Positions 32,819 to 41,024 of a DNA stretch of 64,000 bases are shown here, in pieces. The notes beneath the pieces are model-generated. The model worked only from the letters and a program-made list of their open reading frames with translations. It did no database searches and was not told the DNA's origin. The position numbers and the translations under genes were made by a program. Within the stretch, counting starts at the first letter, position 1, and the number at the start of each line of letters is the position of its first letter. The stretch is from Streptomyces sp. SID13726 (lineage in GTDB: Bacteria > Actinomycetota > Actinomycetes > Streptomycetales > Streptomycetaceae), in assembly GCF_010548375.1 (NCBI RefSeq), contig NZ_JAAGLY010000003.1:682001-746000 (forward strand), given 5' to 3'.

Positions 32819-35494
32819 TCACCGCAACCCACGCCCCGTGTCCAGCACCTCCCGAGCCTGCGCCACCAGCCCGTCCGCCCCGCACGAACGCGCCAGCGCG
32901 AGACCGCGGTTCAGCTCGGCCACCGACCGCGCGAGGATGCCGTACTCCACCCGGGCCGCCGCGTGCTCGTACTGGCACGGCGACGCCTCCAGATAGGCCA
33001 CCGCCTGCGCGGCCAGCCGTACCGCGCGCTGCCCGGTCTCCAGGGCCGCCGCGCACCGCAGCGCCTCGCCGATCGCGGTGTCGGTGCCCAGCCGCTCGGC
33101 GTGCCGGCGGACATCGGTGGCGAGCTGGGCCGCGCGCACCGGGTCCTCGACGGCGAGGGCTCGGGCGAGGTCGACGGCCCAGGGCACCAGGACCGGATTG
33201 TGGTGACCCCGTACCGCGGCCGCCTTCTCCGCCGCGTCCAGTTCGTTGATCCCCTCCTGGGTCCGGCCCACGGCGAGCAGGAGCCGACCGCGCACGGACC
33301 GCGGATCGGGCAGCACGATGGTGGACGGGTAGGGCGGGGCGAAGGCGTACTGGTCGGCGATCGACCAGGCTTCGTCGACATGCCCGCGCGCGAGCAGCGT
33401 GTCGACGAGGTTGCAGGTGGCCGACCAGTACAGCGGCAGCCCGCGGCCCACCCGCTCGGCGAGCCTGAGAGACTCGCGCAGGGAGGTCTCGGCCTCCCTC
33501 AGCCGCCCGCGCCTGCGGTGCCCGACCCCGACGTAGGCGTGGGCCAGGGCGAGGTGGCCGCCGCTCCAGCCGGCCGACTCGTAGGTGCGCAGGGCCTCGG
33601 TGTAGAGGGCGTCAGCGCGGTCGAGCCGGTCCGTGAAGGCGTAGGCGTTGGCCAGCATCAGGAGCAGTTCGAGGCCCCACTCGGTGTCGGTCCAGCCGAG
33701 TCCGGGCGCGAGACGGCCGTTGACGAGGGAGCGGTCGCACAGCTCGACGACCTCCTCGGCGCTCTCGCCGCGGGTCATGGCGTCGAAGCCGCGCAGCATG
33801 AGCAGGGCGCGCTCGGAGTTGTCCCGGCCGGTGCAGGTCCTCGCCAGTTCGGCGAGGCGCTCCGAGCGGCCCGGGATGGCGGACTCGCCCGCGTGCAGGC
33901 TCTCCCACATGCACTGGACGGCCTGGAGGCGGAGTTTCGCGGGCCCTTCGTCGTACAGGGCGGCTTCCGTCTCGACCGTGCGGACGGCCTCGTCGAGCTG
34001 GTTGTTGTGCAGCAGCGCCTGGGAGAGGCGGAAGACGGCGTCGACCCGGGCGTGCCCTTCGAGGCCCGGCATGGCGAGCGCGGACTGGAGGTGGCCGACG
34101 GTCGTGGCGGGGGCGGTCAGGAGGGTGGCGCAGCCGAGTTCGAAGAGCACGCTCGCGTGGACCTCGGGTGCCGGGGGTTCCAGCAGGGCGCGCTCCAGGC
34201 AGCGGCGGGCCGCGTCGGGGGCGCCGACCAGGAGGTGTTCGCGGGCGGCCTCGCGCAGCTGCTCGACGAGTTCGCGGTCTTCGTCGGGGTGGACCTTGAG
34301 AAGGTGCCGGGAGGCGGCCGCGGCGCCGAGCCCGGAGTCGGTGACGAGTTGGGCGGCGATGCCGTGCATGGCGGTGCGCAGGGCGTCGGGGATGGAGTCG
34401 TAGACGGCGGTGGCGATCAGCGGGTGGACGAACTCCAGCTCGTCGTCCGTCTCCCGGGTGGCGACTCCGGTGAGGATGCGGGCGTTGCTCAGCAGGTCGG
34501 CGCAGTGCGTCGCCTTGTCCGGCTTCAGGGTGGCGAGCCGGGCGACCAGGCCGACGGAGATGTCGGAGCCGAGGATGGCGGCCGCCCAGGCGAACCTGGT
34601 GGCGTCCACGCCGAGTTCCTCGAGGCGGGTGGCGAGGCCGGTGCCGCGCGCCGAGCGGTTCAGCTCGCGCAGCTCGCTCGCCGAGCCCTCGGTGGGCTCG
34701 ATCCCGCTGTCCTGGACCTTGGCGAGGAGTTCGACGCTCTCGTAGGGGTTGCCCGCGGTGACCGCCCACACCTCGCGGCAGAACGCGGCGTCGGCGTGGT
34801 CGCCCAGGGTGGCGCGGGTGAGGCCGGCGGTGGCCGCCGGGGTGAGTTCGCGCAGGTTGGCCAGGGGGCTGCCCGCGGCGGCGGCCACCGTGTCCAGGAG
34901 GCGGGCGCTCTCGTCGGTGGCCTCGCCGGGGCGGCGGGCGACGACGACCAGCACGGACAGGTCGTCGAGGCGCTCGGTGAAGGCGGCGAGCCAGCGCAGG
35001 GTCTCCTGGTCGGCCCAGTGGGCGTCGTCGATCAGCAGCACCAGCGGCCAGTCCCGGCGGGCCAGCCGGCGCACCGCGGCGACCAGGCCGTCGCACACGC
35101 CCTGCGGGTCGGCCTGACGCTCCCCCGGCTCCGCGATGCCGAGGGCGGGACCCGCGATGTCGTACCAGTCGCCGAGGTACTCGCGGGCCTCCTCCGGCAT
35201 CAGGGACAGAAGGGCGGGCTGGAGCAGTTGTCGTACGACGTTGAAGGGGACGGACCTGAGGGTCTCGCCTCCTCGGGCCGACCAGACCGTGCACCTGCGG
35301 GCCTCGGCGATCCGGCGGGTCTCGGCCAGCAGGGCGGTCTTGCCGAAGCCCGCCTCTCCCCGCACCACCAGCAGACTGCCCGAGCACGCGCTGTCCGCCT
35401 GGAGGGCGTCGACCGCCCGCTCGATGGCGGCGACTTCCTCGGCACGCTCCCACAGCGAGGTCGGGGCGGCCGCAGTGGGCCGTACCTCCGTCAT
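32819..35494 (-). CDS. Large AAA/STAND ATPase of the LAL-regulator type lacking the LuxR domain
   Basis: An 891-residue protein. The N-terminal ATPase has Walker A GEAGFGKTALL near residue 46 and Walker B VLLIDDAHWAD near 153. A long TPR-like helical region follows (LAELARTC, ALLMLRGFD, YTEALRTYESAGW, LRESLRLAERVGRG and others). This is the layout of LAL (MalT-like) regulators, but the usual C-terminal LuxR helix-turn-helix (about 60 residues, normally beginning LTPSE or similar) is missing. The chain ends soon after LARSCGADGLVAQAREVLDTG. The bases after the stop do not encode it in any frame I read. It may signal through a partner or be a truncated gene. Confidence 0.85.
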   Translation of the reverse strand: MTEVRPTAAAPTSLWERAEEVAAIERAVDALQADSACSGSLLVVRGEAGFGKTALLAETRRIAEARRCTVWSARGGETLRSVPFNVVRQLLQPALLSLMPEEAREYLGDWYDIAGPALGIAEPGERQADPQGVCDGLVAAVRRLARRDWPLVLLIDDAHWADQETLRWLAAFTERLDDLSVLVVVARRPGEATDESARLLDTVAAAAGSPLANLRELTPAATAGLTRATLGDHADAAFCREVWAVTAGNPYESVELLAKVQDSGIEPTEGSASELRELNRSARGTGLATRLEELGVDATRFAWAAAILGSDISVGLVARLATLKPDKATHCADLLSNARILTGVATRETDDELEFVHPLIATAVYDSIPDALRTAMHGIAAQLVTDSGLGAAAASRHLLKVHPDEDRELVEQLREAAREHLLVGAPDAARRCLERALLEPPAPEVHASVLFELGCATLLTAPATTVGHLQSALAMPGLEGHARVDAVFRLSQALLHNNQLDEAVRTVETEAALYDEGPAKLRLQAVQCMWESLHAGESAIPGRSERLAELARTCTGRDNSERALLMLRGFDAMTRGESAEEVVELCDRSLVNGRLAPGLGWTDTEWGLELLLMLANAYAFTDRLDRADALYTEALRTYESAGWSGGHLALAHAYVGVGHRRRGRLREAETSLRESLRLAERVGRGLPLYWSATCNLVDTLLARGHVDEAWSIADQYAFAPPYPSTIVLPDPRSVRGRLLLAVGRTQEGINELDAAEKAAAVRGHHNPVLVPWAVDLARALAVEDPVRAAQLATDVRRHAERLGTDTAIGEALRCAAALETGQRAVRLAAQAVAYLEASPCQYEHAAARVEYGILARSVAELNRGLALARSCGADGLVAQAREVLDTGRGLR

Positions 35495-35650
35495 CCCGCT
35501 ACCTCCCCAAGTCGCCCGATCGACGTACAGATCTCGAGCGTAGCCGTCCGGGTGCGGATGCGGAGGCCGGTCGGGGTAGCTGTTGCCTTGACGGGTGACC
35601 TCGGGTACGGAGAGGCGACGCGCCCTGCCCGTGATCAGCCGTCGGCAAAC

Positions 35651-36958
35651 TTGACTGACAGTCAGTTATCCGCACCGAACAGCCTGGAGGCAGCGATTCT
35701 CCGAGATCGAGACGGGCTCCGCTCGCGCCGGGCGCTGGTCGCCGGTTCGGTGGGCAACTTCATCGAGTGGTACGAGTTCGGCGTCTACGGCTACTTCGCG
35801 ACGATCATCGCCGCACGGTTCTTCACCCCGGAGGGCGGGAGCGAGGTCGAGGCGCTGGTGAAGACGTACGCCTCCTTCGCGCTGGCCTTCTTCTTCCGGC
35901 CCGTCGGCGCGGCCCTGTTCGGGCGGCTCGGCGACCGGGTCGGCCGGCGTCCGGTGCTGATCCTGGTGATCGTGCTGATGACCGCGGCGACGACACTGAT
36001 CGGCGCGCTGCCGACGTACGCGCAGGTGGGCGCGCTCGCCCCGTGGCTGCTGACGTTTCTGAGGGTCCTTCAGGGGCTGTCCGCGGGCGGGGAGTTCGGC
36101 GGCGCGGTGTCGGTGATGACGGAGTCCGCCCCGCCGGGCCGGCGCGGACTGTACGGGGCGTGGCAGTCGTTCACCGTCGCGCTGGGACTGCTGGCCGGGG
36201 CGGGGACCGCGGCGCTGCTCGCCACGTCGCTGACGGAGGATCAACTGGGCAGCTGGGGCTGGCGGGTGCCGTTCCTGCTGACGCTTCCGCTGGGGCTCGG
36301 GGCGCTGTGGCTGCGCCTGCGGCTCGACGAGACACCGGAGTTCCGGGCCCGGCGGGAGGAAGTGCGGCCGCCGGCCCGTGCGGTGGCCGGGGCCATCGCG
36401 CTCGGCGCGGGGCGGATCATGGGCTGGGCGGCGGCCGGATACACCTTCCTGGTCGTGCTGCCGTCGTATCTCCAGAGCACCCTGAACGCCACGTTCCAGC
36501 AGGCGTTGATCGCGACCGTCCTCGCCAACCTCGGTTTCGCCGCCACGATCCTGCCGGCGGGACTGCTCAGCGACCGGGTCGGACGGCGGCCGGTGATGGC
36601 GACGGGCGCGGTGCTCGTGGTGGCGTTGGCGGTGCCGCTGCTCAATCTCCTTCAGGACGGCGGGACTTCGGACGCGGCGAAGGGCGTGGCGGTGTTCGGC
36701 GCGGGTGCGGTGGTGGGGCTGATGGCGGGCCCCGGCCCGGCGATGCTGGCGGAGCTGTTCCCGACGAACGTCCGCTACACCGGCCTGGGACTCGCCTACG
36801 CCCTGTCGAATGCCGTGTTCTCGGGCTGCGCCGGGCTCATCATCACCAAGACGGTCGAGCGGACCGGGAACGTGGACGTCCCGGCGTACTACGCGGCGGC
36901 GACCTGCGCGGTGAGCCTGCTCGCCCTGGCCAGGGCCCCTTCGAGGAAGGCGAGTTGA
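35651..36958 (+). CDS. MHS-family major facilitator transporter
   Basis: A 12-helix metabolite:proton symporter of about 420-435 residues. Seen are GSVGNFIEWYEFGVYG in helix 1, the loop GRLGDRVGRRPVL, LRVLQGLSAGGEFGG, and a second loop LLSDRVGRRPVM. Relatives carry organic acids, sugar acids or osmolytes; the neighbour anmK suggests a cell-wall sugar as one possibility. The start is unusual. TTG 35651 is the only ordinary candidate upstream of helix 1 but has no ribosome site and overlaps an operator palindrome. ATT 35696 has GGAGG five bases upstream and fits the operator geometry better. The stop is 4 bases before anmK. Confidence 0.82.
   Translation: MTDSQLSAPNSLEAAILRDRDGLRSRRALVAGSVGNFIEWYEFGVYGYFATIIAARFFTPEGGSEVEALVKTYASFALAFFFRPVGAALFGRLGDRVGRRPVLILVIVLMTAATTLIGALPTYAQVGALAPWLLTFLRVLQGLSAGGEFGGAVSVMTESAPPGRRGLYGAWQSFTVALGLLAGAGTAALLATSLTEDQLGSWGWRVPFLLTLPLGLGALWLRLRLDETPEFRARREEVRPPARAVAGAIALGAGRIMGWAAAGYTFLVVLPSYLQSTLNATFQQALIATVLANLGFAATILPAGLLSDRVGRRPVMATGAVLVVALAVPLLNLLQDGGTSDAAKGVAVFGAGAVVGLMAGPGPAMLAELFPTNVRYTGLGLAYALSNAVFSGCAGLIITKTVERTGNVDVPAYYAAATCAVSLLALARAPSRKAS
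35654..35666. promoter_or_regulatory. 13-bp operator palindrome before the MHS transporter
   Basis: ACTGAC-A-GTCAGT is a perfect dyad around a single central base at 35660, resembling TetR-family operators. It overlaps TTGACT (35651-35656), a possible -35 box. It implies repression of the transporter and anmK by a regulator not adjacent to them. Confidence 0.55.
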
Positions 36959-36962
36959 CCGC

Positions 36963-38117
36963 ATGCGGGTGATCGGCCTGATGTCGGGCACGTCGTACGA
37001 CGCCATCGACGCGGCGGCGGCCGACCTGCGCCTGGACGGCGACCGGCTCGTCCTGAGACCGCTGGGCATGGTGAGCGAGGCGTACGACGTCGAGCTGCGC
37101 GAGGCCCTCGCGGCGGCGCTGCCGCCGGGGAAGGTCCCGCTGGCCGAGGTGTGCCAACTGGACACCCGGATCGGGCGGGCCTTCGCGGCGACGGCTGTCC
37201 GGGCGGACCGTGAACTGTGCTCCTCGCGGGCCGAGTTGGTGGCCTCGCACGGGCAGACGGTCTACCACTGGGCAGAGGGCGGCCGGGTGCACGGCACGCT
37301 TCAGCTCGGGCAGCCGGCGTGGATCGCCGAGGCGACCGGGCTGCCCGTCGTCGCCGACTTCCGGCCGCGTGACATCGCCGCGGGCGGTCAGGGCGCGCCG
37401 CTGGTGAGCCTGGTCGACCTGATGTGGCTGCGCGGCCGGCCGGGCACCCCCGTCGCCCTGAACCTCGGCGGCATCGCCAACCTCACCGCCCCCGACGGGA
37501 CCGCCTTCGACACCGGACCGGGGTGCGCGCTGATCGACGCGGCGGCCCGCGGGTTCAGCGGCGGGCGGCTCGGCTACGACGCGGAGGGCGCCCTGGCCGC
37601 GCGCGGCGAGGTCCACCGGCCGTTGCTGGAACGGCTGCTCGCGGAGCCGTACTACGCGCTGCCCGCGCCGAAGACGACCGGCAAGGAGCTGTTCCACCTC
37701 GGCCATCTCCGAGCGGCGCTGGCCGGTCTCGGCACCCTGCCCGCCGAGGACGTGGTGGCCACGCTGACCTTCCTCACGGCCCGCACGGTCGCCGACGCGG
37801 TGCGGGCGGCCGGGGCCACGGAGGTGATCGCGTCGGGCGGCGGCACCCGCAACCCGGTGCTGATGCGGACCCTGGGCGAGCTGCTGACGGGGGTCGCGCT
37901 GCGCACCTCCGACGCCCTCGGGCTCCCTTCGGCGGCGAAGGAGTCGTACGCCTTCGCGGTCCTGGGCTTCCTGACCGCGCACGGACTGCCCGGCACCGAT
38001 CCGGTGAGCACGGGGGCCCGGCACGCGCGTGTGCTGGGGTCCATCACGCCTGGCCAGGACGGTCTGCGGCTGCCGCCGCCGGTGCGGGAGCGGCCGGTGC
38101 GGCTCGTGCTGGAGTGA
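36963..38117 (+). CDS. anmK: Anhydro-N-acetylmuramic acid kinase
   Basis: A 384-residue sugar kinase that phosphorylates and opens 1,6-anhydro-MurNAc to MurNAc-6-phosphate in peptidoglycan recycling. Seen are MSGTSYDAIDAAAADL at the N-terminus, SHGQTVYHW near 97, catalytic Asp region DFRPRDIAAGGQGAPL near 135, LNLGGIANLT near 165, and GGGTRNPVLMRTL near 292. It begins 4 bases after the MHS transporter, so the two are coupled. No murQ etherase gene is in this window. Confidence 0.94.
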   Translation: MRVIGLMSGTSYDAIDAAAADLRLDGDRLVLRPLGMVSEAYDVELREALAAALPPGKVPLAEVCQLDTRIGRAFAATAVRADRELCSSRAELVASHGQTVYHWAEGGRVHGTLQLGQPAWIAEATGLPVVADFRPRDIAAGGQGAPLVSLVDLMWLRGRPGTPVALNLGGIANLTAPDGTAFDTGPGCALIDAAARGFSGGRLGYDAEGALAARGEVHRPLLERLLAEPYYALPAPKTTGKELFHLGHLRAALAGLGTLPAEDVVATLTFLTARTVADAVRAAGATEVIASGGGTRNPVLMRTLGELLTGVALRTSDALGLPSAAKESYAFAVLGFLTAHGLPGTDPVSTGARHARVLGSITPGQDGLRLPPPVRERPVRLVLE

Positions 38118-38206
38118 CCCGGGAGAGGCCGTCGCGGACCGATCCGGCCACATCCGGCCGACGCCCCTCTCATCCCTCTTTCACCGAGGCCTCATACGGT
38201 GGGGCC

Positions 38207-39235
38207 ATGACGCAGGCGACTCCCCCCGGGTGGTACCCCGACCCCGGACAGACAAGTGACGGTCCCGCCACCGAGCGCTGGTGGGACGGCAAGGCGTGGA
38301 CGGAGGGGACCCGGCCCGCCGGATCGGCCGCCGCATGGGGCCCGCCAGAACAGGTCGCGAGCCTCGGTGCGCCCCCGGCCCACCCGGCCTACCCGGCGTA
38401 TCCCGAGCAGCCGCCGGCCGCTCCGCGCGGTGGCCGAATAGGCATAGCCGTGGCGGCGGCGGTCGTGGTCCTCGCGAGCATCGGCATGGGCGTGTACGCG
38501 CTGGCCGACAACGGCGGCGGGAACAGCGCCGCCGACTCGCAGGGGCCCGGGCAGAACGGCGGACAGAACGGCGGGCAGGGCGGGACCGGCGGCCAGAACG
38601 GCCAGGGCGGCCCCTTCGGCGGCAACGGTGGTTCCGGCGGCTCGGGCGGCTCCGGTGGTTCCGGGGGCCAGTCCCCCTCCCCCCGCACGTCCGAGGCGCC
38701 GAAGATCGAGAGCGGTTCGGTCTCCGACTCGGTCTCCGGGATCAGCCTGCCCATCCCGAAGGACTGGTACGGCCAGGCGATACAGGTCGGCGCCTCGGTC
38801 ACGTCGAACGACTCCTACGACTGCCCCGGCGACACCTCCCAGACGTGCACGAAGGGCGGTGCCTACTCGGCGCCCGCCCTGGCGCTCGGCGCCGACGGCA
38901 GCACGGCCGAGCAGGTCGCCAAGGCGGACATCTCGGCGAACGCCGAGCAGTCGTACGGCGGCAAGACCTACGGCTCGATCACCTCGCACGACGTCATCGC
39001 GTCCAAGGCCGTGACCGTGGCCGGGCAGAAGGGCTATCTGGTCCGCTGGAAGGCGGTGACCAGCAAGGGCTCCGACGGCTATGTCGAGTCGCTGGCCTTC
39101 CCCTCGCCGGCGAACACGCAGCAGATCGTGGTGGTGCGCTTCGGCGTCGACGTCGAGGAGGGCCAGGCCGTGATCGACGAGATCACCAAGGGCATCCAGG
39201 TGTCGACGGGCGGCGGCAACGGCAAGAGCGCCTGA
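38207..39235 (+). CDS. DUF2510 membrane protein with glycine-rich linker
   Basis: A 342-residue protein. The N-terminal DUF2510 motif is PPGWYPDPGQ with ERWWDGKAWTEGTRP (about residues 6-42). One membrane helix, IGIAVAAAVVVLASIGMGVYALAD, is near 80-103. A long Gly/Gln/Ser-rich tract (about 105-155) follows, then an extracytoplasmic domain beginning VSGISLPIPKDWYGQAI. Function unknown. TACGGT lies 6 bases before the ATG at 38207, so the mRNA may be leaderless. A strong hairpin follows the stop. Confidence 0.8.
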   Translation: MTQATPPGWYPDPGQTSDGPATERWWDGKAWTEGTRPAGSAAAWGPPEQVASLGAPPAHPAYPAYPEQPPAAPRGGRIGIAVAAAVVVLASIGMGVYALADNGGGNSAADSQGPGQNGGQNGGQGGTGGQNGQGGPFGGNGGSGGSGGSGGSGGQSPSPRTSEAPKIESGSVSDSVSGISLPIPKDWYGQAIQVGASVTSNDSYDCPGDTSQTCTKGGAYSAPALALGADGSTAEQVAKADISANAEQSYGGKTYGSITSHDVIASKAVTVAGQKGYLVRWKAVTSKGSDGYVESLAFPSPANTQQIVVVRFGVDVEEGQAVIDEITKGIQVSTGGGNGKSA

Positions 39236-39243
39236 CACCGGTC

Positions 39244-39288
39244 GGCCGGGTGGGGCGCCTCTCCGCTCAAGAGGAACCCCACCCGGCC
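39244..39288. terminator. Bidirectional hairpin terminator
   Basis: GGCCGGGTGGGG at 39244-39255 pairs perfectly with CCCCACCCGGCC at 39277-39288. The 21-base loop holds a second stem (CCTCT with AGAGG). It lies between the convergent DUF2510 and TetR genes. There is no T-run, as is common in Streptomyces. Confidence 0.75.
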
Positions 39289-39370
39289 GGGGGGTGCGCG
39301 CCGCCCCCGTCCCCACGGTGCGGCGCGATCGGGACACCGTCCAGTCATCCCGTGGACGGCGGCCCGGCTC

Positions 39371-39985
39371 TCAGGTCAGGCCGAGTGTCGGCAGCACGGC
39401 GGCCTCCACGAAGCAGACCAGGTAGTCGGGGTCGGCGTACTCGCCGTCCACCACGGGACGGGCGCGGATGACGCCGAACATCTGGGCCGGGATGTATTCC
39501 AGCGCCGGGTGTCCGGGGGCGACCTCGCCGCGCTCGACCCCACGCTGGAGGATGTGCCTCAGCGCGGCGATCTCCGGCTCGACCAGTGCCTCGCGCAGGG
39601 CCTGCGCGAGCTCCGCGTCCTGGGTGACGGCATGGCCCAGGGCCTGGAGCAGCTTGGTGTCGTGCATCGACCAGCGGCCCGCGGCCCGGGCGACCTCGCG
39701 CAGGTCCTCGGCGAGCGATCCGGTGTCGATGCCGTCGAACTTCGAGCGGCGGCGGGAGCGCAGGGCGGCGACCACGAACTGGGGCTTGGTCTTCCACTGC
39801 CGGTAGAGCGTGGACTTGCTGCACCGGGTGCTGGCGGCGACGCCTTCCATGGTCACGGATTCGTATCCGCACTCACGGATCTGTTCGAGCACGGCGTCGA
39901 AGAACTCCTGCTCACGCTCGGGCGTGATCTTGGAGCGGCGCGAGGCGGCGACCGTCTCCGGTCCGTCCGCGGCCTGCGACGTCAT
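39371..39985 (-). CDS. TetR-family transcriptional regulator
   Basis: A 204-residue TetR protein. The DNA-binding domain reads VLEQIRECGYESVTMEGVAASTRCSKSTLYRQWKTKPQFV (about residues 32-70). The C-terminal part resembles the TetR_C_11-type (ALGHAVTQDAELAQALREALVEPEIAAL). The ligand is unknown. It is divergent from a PAP2 gene, with a dense set of TATCG/GTAC palindromes between, so it probably represses itself and that gene. The ATG at 39985 is followed by the expected flexible N-terminus. Confidence 0.88.
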   Translation of the reverse strand: MTSQAADGPETVAASRRSKITPEREQEFFDAVLEQIRECGYESVTMEGVAASTRCSKSTLYRQWKTKPQFVVAALRSRRRSKFDGIDTGSLAEDLREVARAAGRWSMHDTKLLQALGHAVTQDAELAQALREALVEPEIAALRHILQRGVERGEVAPGHPALEYIPAQMFGVIRARPVVDGEYADPDYLVCFVEAAVLPTLGLT

Positions 39986-40065
39986 CTGCTCGTCTCCTCC
40001 CTGGCCGGGCCGGCCCGCTGCCGCGGACCGCGCGTTTCATTCCCGGATTCCAGTGTGTCGTATGT

Positions 40066-40134
40066 CTATCGATACGCCAGTGTACCGGTACCCGACCGTA
40101 TCGGTACACTGGCGTATCGGTACGATTCAGTATC
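40066..40134. promoter_or_regulatory. TetR/PAP2 operator cluster with an 18-bp perfect inverted repeat
   Basis: CGATACGCCAGTGTACCG at 40070-40087 is exactly inverted at 40102-40119 with a 14-base spacer. Inside and beside it are smaller dyads: GTACCGGTAC at 40082-40091, TATCGATA at 40067-40074, CGTATCGGTAC at 40097-40107 and again at 40113-40123, and TATCGAT near 40130. The cluster lies midway between the divergent TetR (start 39985) and PAP2 (start 40215) genes. Confidence 0.75.
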
Positions 40135-40214
40135 GATGAGTTTCGGGAGCCGGACGGGTCATAACCGTGTCCAGTTCTCAGCACCTGCACCACCGTCAGC
40201 GAAAGGGCCGGGGG

Positions 40215-41024
40215 ATGAATGCCCGCACCGAGCCTTCAGAAGCGGGGCCGCGCGCAATAGCGAGGCCGCCGCTCGTCCGTGAGCTCCTGCTCGTCGTAGG
40301 GCTCTTCCTCGTCTACAAGTTCGGCCGGCAACTGGCCACGGGGCACACCGCCGAGGCCTTCCGCAACGCCGACCGCGTATGGGACTGGGAACGCGCCCTG
40401 CACCTCCCGGACGAGGGCTCGGTGCAGTCGCTGCTGCTGCACGGCGACACCCTCGTGCACCTCGCGAACACCTACTACGCCACGGTCCACTTCCCGGCCA
40501 CGATCGCCTTCCTGGTCTGGCTCTACCTGAAGCGCCCCGCGCACTACGTGTGGGCCCGCCGCGTCCTCGCCACCGTCACCGGTGCCGCCCTGGTGCTCCA
40601 CCTGTTCTTCCCGCTGGCCCCGCCGCGGATGCTCGCGGCGGCCGGTCTGGTCGACACCGCGAAGGTCTACGGCCCCTCCGTGTACGGCCCGCCGCAGACC
40701 GACACCCTCTCCAACCAGTTCGCCGCGATGCCCTCGCTGCACTTCGGGTGGGCGTTGATGGTGGCGATCGGCCTGATCGTGGCGACCCGCTCCCGCTGGC
40801 GCTGGCTGTGGCTGCTGCACCCGCTGGTGACCCTGACGGTGATCGTCGGTACCGCGAACCACTACTGGATGGACGCGATCGTCGCGACGGCCCTGCTGGG
40901 CATCGCCCTCGCGGTGATCCACGCGCCGCGGCGGACGGCGACCACGGCGGGCCGGGCGCAGGAACGCCTCGCGCCGGCCGGCGCCGAGGCCGAGGAGAAC
41001 GTCCTGGTCGGAGCGGGCCGATGA
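40215..41024 (+). CDS. PAP2-superfamily membrane phosphatase
   Basis: A 269-residue membrane protein with about six helices. PAP2/IPCS-type motifs are AAMPSLHFGWALMVAIG (catalytic His in PSLH) and GTANHYWMDAIVATALLG (second His). The first motif KxxxxxxRP is represented weakly by LKRPAHYVWAR. Such proteins dephosphorylate lipid phosphates or transfer inositol phosphate groups. ATG 40215 has a G-rich ribosome site. The stop overlaps the next gene (ATGA), so they are coupled. Probably controlled by the divergent TetR. Confidence 0.87.
   Translation: MNARTEPSEAGPRAIARPPLVRELLLVVGLFLVYKFGRQLATGHTAEAFRNADRVWDWERALHLPDEGSVQSLLLHGDTLVHLANTYYATVHFPATIAFLVWLYLKRPAHYVWARRVLATVTGAALVLHLFFPLAPPRMLAAAGLVDTAKVYGPSVYGPPQTDTLSNQFAAMPSLHFGWALMVAIGLIVATRSRWRWLWLLHPLVTLTVIVGTANHYWMDAIVATALLGIALAVIHAPRRTATTAGRAQERLAPAGAEAEENVLVGAGR

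Noticed and set aside
32672..35650. A very long forward open frame opposite the LAL-type ATPase gene, continuous with the MHS transporter frame
   Set aside because: Its amino-acid text before about 35650 is low-complexity Gly/Ala/Arg/Val sequence with no domain, as expected for the antisense of GC-rich codons. The reverse strand has a clear ATPase with Walker motifs.
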